Shown here piece by piece: positions 17,919-26,220 of a stretch of 64,000 nucleotides of DNA. How positions within the stretch are numbered: position 1 is the stretch's first letter; each line of letters begins with the position of its first letter. The notes beneath the pieces are model-generated. The model was not told the DNA's origin and did no database searches. It saw only the letters and a program-made list of their open reading frames with translations. The stretch is from Daejeonella oryzae DSM 19973 (GTDB lineage: Bacteria > Bacteroidota > Bacteroidia > Sphingobacteriales > Sphingobacteriaceae). The stretch is from contig NZ_AUHA01000006.1 in assembly GCF_000422945.1 (NCBI RefSeq), positions 62,001 to 126,000 on the forward strand. Direction: 5' to 3'. Position numbers and translations under genes: made by a program.

Positions 17919-18377
17919 ATGATCCCTAAACCAAGTTTTGATCATATTTTCATGAATCTTGCCACCGACCTGGCCTTACGCTCTCACTGCGTTAAGGCTC
18001 AGGTCGGTGCAGTTTTAACCAAAGACACCAGGATTATTTCAATCGGTTACAACGGACCGCCTGCAGGAACGCATAACTGTGATGAAGAATGGCCAGAAAC
18101 CGGCTGTGCCCGGGATTCTAAGGGAAGCTGTTCGCTGGCTTTACACGCTGAGCAAAACGCTATTTTGTATGCTGTTAAAAACGGCTCTAGTCTTGAAGGT
18201 GCAACGTTATATATTACATTGTCGCCTTGCCTGCCCTGTGCCCGTTTAATTTATTCTTCAGGAATAAAAAAAGTTTTTTTCCTGAATTCCTATGCAGAGT
18301 TTAAAGGCTTATCTTTTGATGAGGGAGTAGATTTTTTAAACAGGTTTGGTGTAAATGCTGTAAAATACGCAGGATAA
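17919..18377 (+). CDS. dCMP deaminase family protein (ComEB-like)
   Basis: 152-aa zinc deaminase. The catalytic HAEQN (His ligand and proton-shuttle Glu) and the SPCLPCARLIYSSGIKKV zinc-cysteine pair are both present; the N-terminal region with IGYNGPPAGTHNCDEEWPETGCARDSKGSC carries the extra Cys/His set typical of dCMP deaminases. The probable reaction is dCMP to dUMP, feeding thymidylate synthesis. Its ATG is directly adjacent to the permease stop, indicating co-transcription, although no functional link with sugar import is apparent. A strong terminator follows. Confidence 0.92.
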   Translation: MIPKPSFDHIFMNLATDLALRSHCVKAQVGAVLTKDTRIISIGYNGPPAGTHNCDEEWPETGCARDSKGSCSLALHAEQNAILYAVKNGSSLEGATLYITLSPCLPCARLIYSSGIKKVFFLNSYAEFKGLSFDEGVDFLNRFGVNAVKYAG

Positions 18378-18396
18378 AAATTAACACACTTTATAG

Positions 18397-18436
18397 AATG
18401 CCCCCAAAAGTTAAACACTTGGGGGCATTTTTTTTT
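18397..18436 (+). terminator. Intrinsic terminator after the deaminase gene
   Basis: Stem AATGCCCCCAA / TTGGGGGCATT, 11-nt loop, then nine Ts. It is one of the strongest in the window. Confidence 0.92.
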
Positions 18437-18639
18437 AATCTTTGAATGGCAAGACCCATCTGCCCGAAAATTCATCATCAATAATTCCCTCCAAAAATCA
18501 GAATTATGCAGAAATTCTAAATGCTTGATTTTGCTCTTCATTTTATCTTAAAAATGAATTAACTTGATATACGGTTTGCAATATCAGATGGAATCTGATA
18601 AAGTTATTTCTGCAAATTGTGTTCTGTAAAATCAAGCGT

Positions 18640-20775
18640 ATGAAAGCTTTTGACGAAAAACACATTAAAAACGTGGTGCTCATTGGCTCTGCGAAAAGCG
18701 GCAAAACCACACTTGCCGAGACAATGCTATTCGAAGCGGGAATAATTAAACGCAGAGGGACCATAGAAGAAAAAAATACTGTTTCAGATTACCACGAAAT
18801 TGAGCGGGAGAGGGGTAATTCTGTTTACGCAACTTCGATGCATACCGAATGGCGGGATTTTAAGATTAATATTATTGATACTCCCGGCTTAGATGATTTT
18901 ATAGCAGAAGTAATTAATTCTATACATGTTTGCGATACAGCAGTAATAGTTTTGAATGCTCAAAATGGCGTGGAGGTTAGTACAGAAATTCTATGGGAAT
19001 ATGTAGACCGGAATCAAAAACCAACAATTTTAGCCGTTAATCAGCTGGATAGTGAAAAAGCTGATTTCGCTCAAACTGTTGCTGAAGCAAAAAACCTCTT
19101 CGGCTCTGCGGTAACCGTAATGCAATATCCTCTCAATTCCGGTGCGGGTTTTAACTGCATAATTGACCTGCTTAAAATGCTTATGTATAAATTTCCGGAA
19201 GGTGGAGGAAAGCCTGAGAAATTGCCGATACCTGGTGATGAACTCCAGAAAGCAAATGAACTGCATAATGAGCTGGTAGAAAAAGCAGCTGAAAATGATG
19301 AAAACCTTATGGAACAATATTTCCAAAAGGGCAATCTTGATGAAGATGAGCTTCGTAAAGGACTAAAAATCGGGATGATGAATCATCAGGTTTTTCCGGT
19401 TTTTTGCCTTTCGGGTAAAAAAAATATGGGCTCAGGCAGAATGATGGGTTTCATAGACAATGTAGCTCCTTCGGCAGCTGAAATGTCACCCGAACTGACC
19501 GAAGAAGGTCAGGAGGTTGTTTGCGATCCTGATGAACCCACAAGGTTATTTATTTTTAAAACATTGGTAGAACCTCATTTAGGACGACTTTCCTATTTTA
19601 AGGTTTTATCCGGACAGGTTATTCCGGGAATGGAACTGCACAACGAAAAAACATCTGCTACAGAACGTATCTCTCAGCTGTTTGTAACCGATGGAAAAAA
19701 TCGCAACACCGTAGAAAGACTTAAGGCAGGCGATATTGGCTGTACCTTAAAACTTAAAAATACATTCACAAATCATACTCTTAATGGTAAAGGTGCGAAA
19801 GGCAGCATTGAACCTATTGATTTCCCCGCACCAAAAGTTAGAGCGGCTATAGTAGCTAAAAACAAACAGGACGAGGAAAAATTGAGTGAAGTATTAAATG
19901 AACTCCAAATGGAAGATCCCGGTATCAGCATTGAATATAACCGGGAAGTGAGGCAAGTAATACTTCAGGCTCAGGGAGATCTTCATTTAACCATAACCAA
20001 ATGGAAGCTGGAGCATATTTATAAAATGCAGGTGGAATTTAGAAAAGCTAAAGTTCCTTATCGCGAAACCATTCAAAAATCTGCACTAACTTCCTATCGT
20101 CATAAAAAACAATCCGGTGGAGCCGGGCAATTTGGCGAAGTTTTTTTAAAAATTGAACCGTATTTTGACGGGATTTCGCCTTTGAAAGAGTTTTCTGTAC
20201 GTGATACTGAAACCGTTGAATTGCCCTGGGGCGGAACTCTGGTATTTAACAATTGCATTGTGGGCGGGGTTATTGATGCCCGGTTTATTCCTTCTATACT
20301 CAAGGGGATTATGGAAAAGATGAATGAGGGACCGCTAACCGGGTCCTATGTCCGGGATGTTCGGGTAAGCGTATATGATGGAAAAATGCACCCCGTTGAT
20401 AGTAATGATATTTCTTTTAAAATAGCCGGTATGATGGCCTTCAAAGCGGCTTTTTACCAGGCCGAGCCACTGCTTTTGGAACCTGTACATCAGGTGGAGG
20501 TGAAGATTCCGGATGAAATGATGGGCGATGTTATAACAGAATTGCAATCTCACAGGGGAGCAATTTTAAATATGGAAAACGACCAATCCATGCAGATAAT
20601 CAAAGCCAGGATGCCCTTGGCGGAGCTGGATGAGTTTTACTCTTCAATACGCAACGTAAGCCAGGGCAGAGCTAAAGTTCACAGTCAGTTTTCTGATTAT
20701 TATCCGGTACCCTCCGAAATGCAAAAGCGTTTATCTGAAGAATATCAAAAATCGGAGATTGCAGAATTACATTAA
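18640..20775 (+). CDS. EF-G-like translational GTPase (paralogue)
   Basis: 711-aa protein with full EF-G architecture. The G domain has P-loop GSAKSGKTT (16-24), DTPG (80-83) and G4 NQLD (134-137, canonical NKxD). Domain II follows (LGRLSYFKVLSGQVIPG), then domain III (QGDLHLTI), domain IV (HKKQSGGAGQFGEVFLKIEP) and domain V. Switch I reads RERGNSVYATS where EF-G has RGITI, so the switch is altered. It resembles the EF-G2/EF-G-like group rather than the main fusA, which usually sits with ribosomal genes. The role is uncertain: translocation under special conditions, recycling or GTPase-dependent regulation. ATG 18640 was chosen over GTG 18619 because the conserved sequence starts there. Confidence 0.88.
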   Translation: MKAFDEKHIKNVVLIGSAKSGKTTLAETMLFEAGIIKRRGTIEEKNTVSDYHEIERERGNSVYATSMHTEWRDFKINIIDTPGLDDFIAEVINSIHVCDTAVIVLNAQNGVEVSTEILWEYVDRNQKPTILAVNQLDSEKADFAQTVAEAKNLFGSAVTVMQYPLNSGAGFNCIIDLLKMLMYKFPEGGGKPEKLPIPGDELQKANELHNELVEKAAENDENLMEQYFQKGNLDEDELRKGLKIGMMNHQVFPVFCLSGKKNMGSGRMMGFIDNVAPSAAEMSPELTEEGQEVVCDPDEPTRLFIFKTLVEPHLGRLSYFKVLSGQVIPGMELHNEKTSATERISQLFVTDGKNRNTVERLKAGDIGCTLKLKNTFTNHTLNGKGAKGSIEPIDFPAPKVRAAIVAKNKQDEEKLSEVLNELQMEDPGISIEYNREVRQVILQAQGDLHLTITKWKLEHIYKMQVEFRKAKVPYRETIQKSALTSYRHKKQSGGAGQFGEVFLKIEPYFDGISPLKEFSVRDTETVELPWGGTLVFNNCIVGGVIDARFIPSILKGIMEKMNEGPLTGSYVRDVRVSVYDGKMHPVDSNDISFKIAGMMAFKAAFYQAEPLLLEPVHQVEVKIPDEMMGDVITELQSHRGAILNMENDQSMQIIKARMPLAELDEFYSSIRNVSQGRAKVHSQFSDYYPVPSEMQKRLSEEYQKSEIAELH

Positions 20776-21141
20776 AGGGATTGCTTAAACACTCATTTCT
20801 GAATTACAATCATACCATTAATTATTAATGTAGTGCCTTTCTCTGTAATAATAGTATAGACTTTTTGCGTGGCTTAAAAAACTTCTTCGGCTAAGTGTTT
20901 CCAATTCTCCGGGTAAATTTTAATAGTTCTATTAATTTGAAATTCCTAAATGCCTGATTATTAATTAAAAGCTGAAATATTTTGCAATGTATATTCATAA
21001 TTTTTTAAAAATGATATAACAATGCGAAATCATTTAACCCGGTATTGACAATTCCTTTCGGCCTGATCCGGATCTATTAAGAAATATTTCCTCAACTTAG
21101 TGACTTGTATTTTATACTCAAAAAAGTGGAATTTCAAATTA
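20776..21141. other. Intergenic region, EF-G-like / UbiD
   Basis: A 366-nt AT-rich stretch between two same-strand genes. I see no credible ORF, RNA gene, terminator hairpin with T-run, or consensus -7 element. It presumably holds the UbiD promoter. Confidence 0.5.
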
Positions 21142-22980
21142 ATGGGATATAATAGTTTAGAAGCATGTATAAATGATCTTGAAAAACACGGTCATTTAAT
21201 CCGGATAAAAAAAGAAGTTGACCCTTATCTTGAAATGGCATCCATCCATTTAAGAGTTTACCAGAATCAGGGCCCTGCATTGTTATTTGAAAATGTAAAA
21301 GGAAGTGATTTTCCGGCGGCATCTAATTTATTTGGTACAATAGAACGGTCTAAATTTATGTTTCGCGATACCTTAGATAAAATAAAACTATTGGTAGATG
21401 TTAAAACAGATCCCGTTAAAGCATTAAAAAATCCACTTAAATATCTTCCTGCATCTATGACTGCATTATCGGCTTTACCGATGAAAGGAGAGTGGCTTGC
21501 GCCGATTAAGTTCGGAACTACCCAAATCAGCAAATTGCCCCAAATAGTTAACTGGCCCATGGATGGAGGGCCTTTTGTAACTATGCCTCAGGTTTATACC
21601 GAAGATATTGATAAGCCCGGAATCATGAACGCCAATCTCGGAATGTATCGGATTCAGCTGGGAGGTAATGAATATATTCAAAATGAGGAGATTGGGCTGC
21701 ATTACCAGCTTCATCGCGGTATCGGTGTTCATCAAACCAGGGCCAATGCTCTGGGTAAACCTTTAAAGGTTAGTATTTTTGTGGGAGGGCCTCCGTCTCA
21801 TCCATTATCTGCTGTTATGCCATTGCCCGAAGGTTTGTCTGAAATGACCTTTGCAGGTGCTTTAGGAAACAGAAGGTTCAGGTATTTTTATGATGATGAA
21901 GGATTTTGTATTTCTGCCGATGCCGATTTTGTGATTACCGGCACAGTAGAACCTCATCAAAATAAACCAGAAGGACCCTTTGGAGATCATTTAGGATATT
22001 ATAGCTTAAAGCATCCTTTCCCTTTAATGAAAGTCAGGAAAGTATATCATCGAAAAAATCCAATATGGTCTTTTACTGTAGTTGGGAGGCCTCCGCAGGA
22101 AGATACCAGTTTTGGGGCATTGATACATGAAATTACTGGTGCTGCAATTCCATCAGAAATTCCGGGCTTGCATGAAGTAAATGCGGTAGATGCAGCTGGT
22201 GTTCATCCGCTGCTGTTTGTTATAGGGAGTGAGCGCTACACGCCTTATCTTAAAGAAAGAAAACCACAGGAAATTTTAACAATTGCTAATCATATACTTG
22301 GAAAGAACCAGCTAAGTCTTGCCAAGTATTTGTTTATTTGTGCTAAAGAAGATAATCCGGATTTAAACACTCATGACATTCCTAAATTCTTTCAGCATGT
22401 CCTTGAGCGTATAGATTTGACCCGTGATCTCCATTTTTATACCCGAACAACTATTGATACGCTGGATTACAGCGGAACCAATATAAACTCAGGTTCTAAA
22501 GTTGCAATTGCTGTTGCCGGAGAAATCAAGAGGGAGCTTTGGGCTGAAATGCCACCTTCCTTTTCTCTGCCCAGGCCATTTCAAAATTACAAAATGGTTA
22601 TGCCGGGAATTATGGCGGTTGAATCACCTACTTACACAAGCGAAGAAGAAACCTTATCTCAGATTGATTTACTTAATGATGCGTTAAAAATTTATTTGCT
22701 GGATGGCCTGCCCTTAATGGTCCTGGTAGATGATGCCGGTTTTACTGCTGAGACAATAAACAATTTTGTATGGATCACTTTTACAAGGAGCAATCCTTCA
22801 CATGATATTTACGGCATAAACAGTTTTACCGAGCATAAGCACTGGGGATGCAAAGGACCCCTGATTATTGATGCCCGAATTAAACCTCACCATGCACCAC
22901 CACTAATTTTTGATCCAGTTATTGAGAAAAGGGTAGACCAGCTCGGAGTCAAAGGGGGAGCATTGGAAGGAATTATATAG
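21142..22980 (+). CDS. UbiD family decarboxylase
   Basis: 612-aa cytoplasmic protein of the UbiD family, reversible (de)carboxylases that use prenylated FMN. Seen are the N-terminal MGYNSLEACINDLEKHGHLIRIKKEVDPYLEMA, the central GMYRIQL and HRGIGVHQTRA blocks, the EGPFGDHLGYYSLKHPFPLMKV signature, and the catalytic-region segments HEITGAAIPSEIPGLHEV and KYLFICAKEDNPD. Members of this size in Bacteroidota are usually annotated as menaquinone-pathway decarboxylases; that is plausible beside ubiE in the same region but not proven. The prFMN synthase UbiX is not in this window. ATG 21142 is preferred to GTG 21100 because homology begins there. Confidence 0.88.
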   Translation: MGYNSLEACINDLEKHGHLIRIKKEVDPYLEMASIHLRVYQNQGPALLFENVKGSDFPAASNLFGTIERSKFMFRDTLDKIKLLVDVKTDPVKALKNPLKYLPASMTALSALPMKGEWLAPIKFGTTQISKLPQIVNWPMDGGPFVTMPQVYTEDIDKPGIMNANLGMYRIQLGGNEYIQNEEIGLHYQLHRGIGVHQTRANALGKPLKVSIFVGGPPSHPLSAVMPLPEGLSEMTFAGALGNRRFRYFYDDEGFCISADADFVITGTVEPHQNKPEGPFGDHLGYYSLKHPFPLMKVRKVYHRKNPIWSFTVVGRPPQEDTSFGALIHEITGAAIPSEIPGLHEVNAVDAAGVHPLLFVIGSERYTPYLKERKPQEILTIANHILGKNQLSLAKYLFICAKEDNPDLNTHDIPKFFQHVLERIDLTRDLHFYTRTTIDTLDYSGTNINSGSKVAIAVAGEIKRELWAEMPPSFSLPRPFQNYKMVMPGIMAVESPTYTSEEETLSQIDLLNDALKIYLLDGLPLMVLVDDAGFTAETINNFVWITFTRSNPSHDIYGINSFTEHKHWGCKGPLIIDARIKPHHAPPLIFDPVIEKRVDQLGVKGGALEGII

Positions 22981-23010
22981 TAATTATCTTGATCAAATAA
23001 TCAAACCATA

Positions 23011-23382
23011 TTATTTGGAGAAGAACATTTTTAAAGCCACCAGTATTAGGATGATGCTGAAAATTTTCCGGAGTTGTATTTCAGGAATTCCGGCAGCATA
23101 TTTAGCGCCAAAATAACTTCCTATTACAAACCCGATACAAATAATGGCTGAAGACTTAATATCTACATATCCTTCTTTATAATAAGCAAATGCTGCTAAT
23201 AATCCAATTGGAGGAACCATCATTGCAAGGGTGGTTCCCTGTGCGGTTTGCTGGCTGTATCCCAGAATAAAAACAAGTGCTGGTATTACTATTATTCCAC
23301 CTCCTATTCCTATTAATCCGCTTAAAACTCCCGCCAAAATTCCGATGATGATTAATATGATTAGTGTTGCCATTTTATTCAT
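23011..23382 (-). CDS. Half-size TauE/SafE family permease
   Basis: About 124 aa from ATG 23382 (or 121 from 23373), with four hydrophobic segments. ILIIIGILAGVLSGLIGIGGGIIVIPALVFILGYSQQTAQGTTLAMMVPPIGLLAAFAYYKEG is the first-half signature of TauE/SafE (G-x-GGG-x-x-x-x-P-x-L), and VIGSYFGAKYAAGIPEIQLRKIFSIILILVALKMFF completes one repeat. The full family has two such repeats in about 250 aa, so this protein must dimerise if it transports. Substrates of the family include sulfite and sulfonates; none can be assigned. The upstream extension to 23442 lacks homology. Confidence 0.82.
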   Translation of the reverse strand: MNKMATLIILIIIGILAGVLSGLIGIGGGIIVIPALVFILGYSQQTAQGTTLAMMVPPIGLLAAFAYYKEGYVDIKSSAIICIGFVIGSYFGAKYAAGIPEIQLRKIFSIILILVALKMFFSK

Positions 23383-23453
23383 GAAATTAATTTTATGTTT
23401 TGAGAGGCGGCAAATTATTAAATAATCAGGAAAGCCTGTCAACCTATAAAAGA

Positions 23454-23481
23454 TTGTAATTAAATTTATACAGAATTACAA
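23454..23481. repeat. Inverted repeat in a divergent promoter region
   Basis: TTGTAATT and AATTACAA are perfect 8-bp arms separated by 12 nt. They lie between the TauE-like gene and the secreted unknown, 17 nt before the latter's ATG. This could be an operator or chance. Confidence 0.3.
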
Positions 23482-23498
23482 AGATAAAATCCTTAGAA

Positions 23499-24095
23499 AT
23501 GAAAAATCTAAAACTTATCCTGGTAAATTTTCTCATCATAAGCCTGATCTTGGAAACACATGCTCAATCTAAAATCGCTCATCCTTTATCAAAAGGAGCT
23601 TCAATTCTTTTTAAAACCATAAGCAAGCTAAGTGATGCGGATAAAAACCTCGTATTTTTAAAAACAGGATTTATATTAACTAATAAAACTGATCTGCCCT
23701 TTGCTCTTGATAAAGAAAGTATGGAATATGCTTTCTCGGCCCAATCCTTTATTACAGATATGAACAAAGATGGTAATGAGGAAATATTTATAATTTATGG
23801 AAATTCATATACTTCGGGCATGACCGGAATATCTGCTATGCTCTTTATAAAGGATGCTTCCGGAAGTTATCAAAACCATCTGGGATTTCCTGCCATGATT
23901 TCAGTTCTGCCCGATTCCAATTTGGGATATCCCGATCTTATTATTGGCGGCCCTGGTTTTGAGTTTCCGGTTTGGCGATGGAATGGCAAACACTATGCAT
24001 TTTATAATACAATAAAGAACGAGGTTCTGGAGAAAACAGAAACAAAGTCAATTGAAGAAATAAGTATAAATTATTTAAAAACTATTAAAAATTAG
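23499..24095 (+). CDS. Secreted protein of unknown function
   Basis: 198 aa with a clear signal peptide (LILVNFLIISLILETHAQ, cleaved near residue 22). I do not recognise the family. The mature part contains FITDMNKDGNEEIFIIYGNSYTSGMTG, in which DMNKDGNEE looks like the calcium-binding D-x-N-x-D-G loop seen in VCBS/FG-GAP or dockerin-like proteins, and the later PDLIIGGPGFEFPVWRWNGKHYAFY, a strand pattern also seen in FG-GAP-like beta-propeller blades. A single blade-like unit is unusual. It is monocistronic as far as the context shows, converging with the NlpC/P60 gene 18 nt away. Confidence 0.75.
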   Translation: MKNLKLILVNFLIISLILETHAQSKIAHPLSKGASILFKTISKLSDADKNLVFLKTGFILTNKTDLPFALDKESMEYAFSAQSFITDMNKDGNEEIFIIYGNSYTSGMTGISAMLFIKDASGSYQNHLGFPAMISVLPDSNLGYPDLIIGGPGFEFPVWRWNGKHYAFYNTIKNEVLEKTETKSIEEISINYLKTIKN

Positions 24096-24113
24096 CTTTG
24101 CCTGCACTTGGGC

Positions 24114-24725
24114 TTAATTATTATTTGAATTGAAAATTCTCAGTGCCTTAACAAATCTTCCCTGGTAATATTTATTTAATGGGGTAGTGGTTACACCGTA
24201 TGCTTTGCCAGATGTAGAATGAATAAACCTGATTTCTGATCCGTCGTTTGATGCGATAATTCCCATATGGCCCACTTCACGAATGGTACTGTCTGTCCCT
24301 GTAAATAAAATCAGATCGCCGGGTTTGGATTCCTTTAAACTAATTTTTCGTTCAACCTCATTAAAATCTTTGGAAGAACGCGGTACCGCAATCCCGAAAC
24401 GATTAAATACATAAGTAATAAATCCGGAACAATCGAATCCTTCGTTGGGATTTATTGATCCATATTTATAGGGTATTCCTGTAAGTGTATTTGCAAAAGA
24501 GACCAATTCATCGGGATTCGTATTACCGGTTTTTATGGATTTAGATTTTATGGTATCAGAATAATCCCACATTTCCTTTACTCCGCTGATTTGGAAAGTA
24601 TCTGCAGATTTATTTTCGTGATTTATCGTATCAGAACTGCTACCTCCTGTGTAATGAGTATTATCGCCCCAACCGCATGAAACCAGTAAGGCTGATGCTA
24701 AAAAAATAACTGAGAATAGTTTCAT
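24114..24725 (-). CDS. NlpC/P60 family lipoprotein, C40 peptidase
   Basis: 203-aa lipoprotein: signal MKLFSVIFLASALLVSC with lipobox LVSC and lipidated Cys17, followed by a Ser/Asp/Thr-rich linker. The C-terminal NlpC/P60 domain (about 72-200) has catalytic Cys99 (EGFDCSGFITYVFNRF), His153 (VGHMGI) and third polar residue His169 (FIHSTSG). Such enzymes cut the D-Glu to diamino-acid bond in peptidoglycan stem peptides. There is no SH3 or LysM domain, so cell-wall targeting comes from the lipid anchor. The N-terminal 25 residues after Cys17 would be a flexible tether. Confidence 0.92.
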   Translation of the reverse strand: MKLFSVIFLASALLVSCGWGDNTHYTGGSSSDTINHENKSADTFQISGVKEMWDYSDTIKSKSIKTGNTNPDELVSFANTLTGIPYKYGSINPNEGFDCSGFITYVFNRFGIAVPRSSKDFNEVERKISLKESKPGDLILFTGTDSTIREVGHMGIIASNDGSEIRFIHSTSGKAYGVTTTPLNKYYQGRFVKALRIFNSNNN

Positions 24726-24761
24726 GAAATTTTATCTTCAATAATCGCTCCTTAACAAAAT

Positions 24762-25223
24762 TCAACTGTTTTGTTTCAGCTTATTGATCATGTAAAATGC
24801 TCTTTTAATCCTGGTCTCAACATTTTTTGATGATGATATATAGTATATCAATCCACGCTTTTTTCCGGGATTTAGGTCATTGTATAATTTTTGACCTAGT
24901 TCATCTTCAACTAAAACTTCTGCCAGCTCTTCCGGCAATTTGAGTCCATCATTTTCATCCAGCCGGATAGAAACCAGAATGGTTTGTCCCGCAACAACGC
25001 AAGCCTCTTTCATTAATTTTTTACTGATGGCAATTGAATAACCATCTCCTCTGGCACTTAAGGCGCAAGGGAATTCTTCTGCATTCCCAAATTTGCAAAA
25101 TATGCGCAAATGACCTTTAAATGCATTAAATTTAGCAACGGTTTCGTTTGGAACCTCCATGATATGATGAAGCATTGGCCCTTCGACAGGAACAATACAC
25201 GTTGAAAACCGGATAATTTCCAT
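24762..25223 (-). CDS. YdeI/OmpD-associated family protein with DUF1905 domain
   Basis: 153-aa cytoplasmic protein. Residues 1-95 look like a DUF1905 beta-barrel domain (KGHLRIFCKFGNAEEFPCALSARGDGYSIAISKKLMKEACVVAGQTILVSIRLDEN, and LPEELAEVL), and the C-terminal 45 residues (LNPGKKRGLIYYISSSKNVETRIKRAFYMINKL) match the YdeI/OmpD-associated helical tail. The tail is reported to protect against bacteriocins in other bacteria, but the biochemical role is unknown. ATG 25223 is taken; the frame could extend to a TTG at 25250 but without homology. Confidence 0.8.
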   Translation of the reverse strand: MEIIRFSTCIVPVEGPMLHHIMEVPNETVAKFNAFKGHLRIFCKFGNAEEFPCALSARGDGYSIAISKKLMKEACVVAGQTILVSIRLDENDGLKLPEELAEVLVEDELGQKLYNDLNPGKKRGLIYYISSSKNVETRIKRAFYMINKLKQNS

Positions 25224-25315
25224 AATTCTGATTTTCTTATTTTGATTCAAAAATCAATTAGTTAATTTGAATAAATAGGATTAATATTTGTAGACTAAAA
25301 AAATAAATAATAAAA

Positions 25316-25951
25316 TTGAATACAAGAAGAAAGCTTATTCTGTTCAGAGTTTTAACCGTTCTGCTGGTTGGATTTATAAGTCTTACAATTTTAATTTCTT
25401 TCTTCCCAAATTCAATCATAGATACCACATTCTCAGAAGAAGTTCAGGAACATCAGCATCCCATTCTTGATTCCATCATGAAAGGTATTAGTTTTTTTGG
25501 TTATGTGCCGGCTGCTTTGAGTATGGTTGTAGGTATGGCTGTTTGTTTCTATTTATTTAAGTTAAAAAGAGAGGCTGCATTTATTCTCCTTACTTTGAGC
25601 TCTGCAGTAGTGAGTTCTATTTTAAAAATTGCAATTGCCCGGCCCCGACCTACAGAAGATCTGGTCAGAATTGTTGAAAAAGCAGGAAACCAAAGTTTCC
25701 CCAGCGGCCATATGCTGTTTTACGTTGTGTTTTTTGGATTCATGGTTTTACTGATGAACCATTTAAAATTTCTTTCTTTTTGGATAAGATGGACCATAGC
25801 CAATTTCTCTCTGATGATAATTTTTGCAATTCCCTTCTCCAGAATTTATTTGGGGGCACATTGGTTTACCGATGTGCTGGGAGGATTTTTGGTAGGATTA
25901 ATTTGTCTTGCTATCATAAGTTACGCTTACCTGAATAAGCCTTCCTCCTGA
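25316..25951 (+). CDS. PAP2 superfamily phosphatase
   Basis: 211-aa inner-membrane protein with about six hydrophobic segments and the full lipid-phosphatase signature: KIAIARPRP (motif 1, K-x6-RP), SFPSGH (motif 2) and SRIYLGAHWFTDVLGG (motif 3, catalytic His). Likely substrates are phosphatidic acid, phosphatidylglycerol phosphate or undecaprenyl diphosphate, the last giving bacitracin tolerance. The start is a TTG: an in-frame TAA sits four codons upstream at 25304 and there is no ATG before the first membrane helix, so a non-ATG start is forced. A bidirectional terminator follows. Confidence 0.9.
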   Translation: MNTRRKLILFRVLTVLLVGFISLTILISFFPNSIIDTTFSEEVQEHQHPILDSIMKGISFFGYVPAALSMVVGMAVCFYLFKLKREAAFILLTLSSAVVSSILKIAIARPRPTEDLVRIVEKAGNQSFPSGHMLFYVVFFGFMVLLMNHLKFLSFWIRWTIANFSLMIIFAIPFSRIYLGAHWFTDVLGGFLVGLICLAIISYAYLNKPSS

Positions 25952-25961
25952 TTGGAAATAA

Positions 25962-25990
25962 AAAAAGCTTTCAGGTTAAGAAAGCTTTTT
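25962..25990. terminator. Bidirectional terminator between the PAP2 gene and tRNA-Cys
   Basis: Stem AAAAAGCTTTC / GAAAGCTTTTT with a 7-nt loop. A-run on the left and T-run on the right allow it to stop both the PAP2 transcript and the opposing tRNA transcript. Confidence 0.88.
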
Positions 25991-25992
25991 AG

Positions 25993-26063
25993 AGGTCGGT
26001 AGGGGGATCGAACCACTGTATAAAATCTTGCAGATTTTCGCCTAACCACTCGGCCATCCGACC
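25993..26063 (-). tRNA. tRNA-Cys (anticodon GCA)
   Basis: 71-nt cloverleaf on the minus strand. The acceptor begins GGTCGGA, the D arm is GCC...GGC, and the anticodon stem AAAAT/ATTTT encloses loop CTGCAAG with anticodon GCA (complement at 26029-26031). The T loop is TTCGATC and the 3' end TACCGACC plus discriminator T; CCA is not encoded. Two positions do not pair: A7 against A66 at the base of the acceptor, and T51 against C63 in the T stem. Otherwise the gene looks functional. Confidence 0.93.
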
Positions 26064-26220
26064 ATTTAAATAATATTTAAAGTTAAAATTAAAATATAAT
26101 ATCTAAAAGTATAACTTAAAGTATAGCTAAAAAGTTACATTATTCTGATGTCATAATCTTGTTAATAATTCGTTGCATGCAAAAGTGTAATTAATTCTTT
26201 GAAAATTAAATTATTAGATC

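Noticed and set aside
18619-18639. GTG start for the EF-G-like gene
   Set aside because: Seven added residues without homology; ATG 18640 gives the usual beginning.
21100-21141. GTG start for the UbiD gene
   Set aside because: The 14 extra residues (MTCILYSKKWNFKL) have no homology, and ATG 21142 fits the conserved MGYNSLEACI start.
26064-26220. AAAGTATA-like direct repeats upstream of the TPR gene
   Set aside because: Short and low-complexity; no regular spacing supporting a real repeat.
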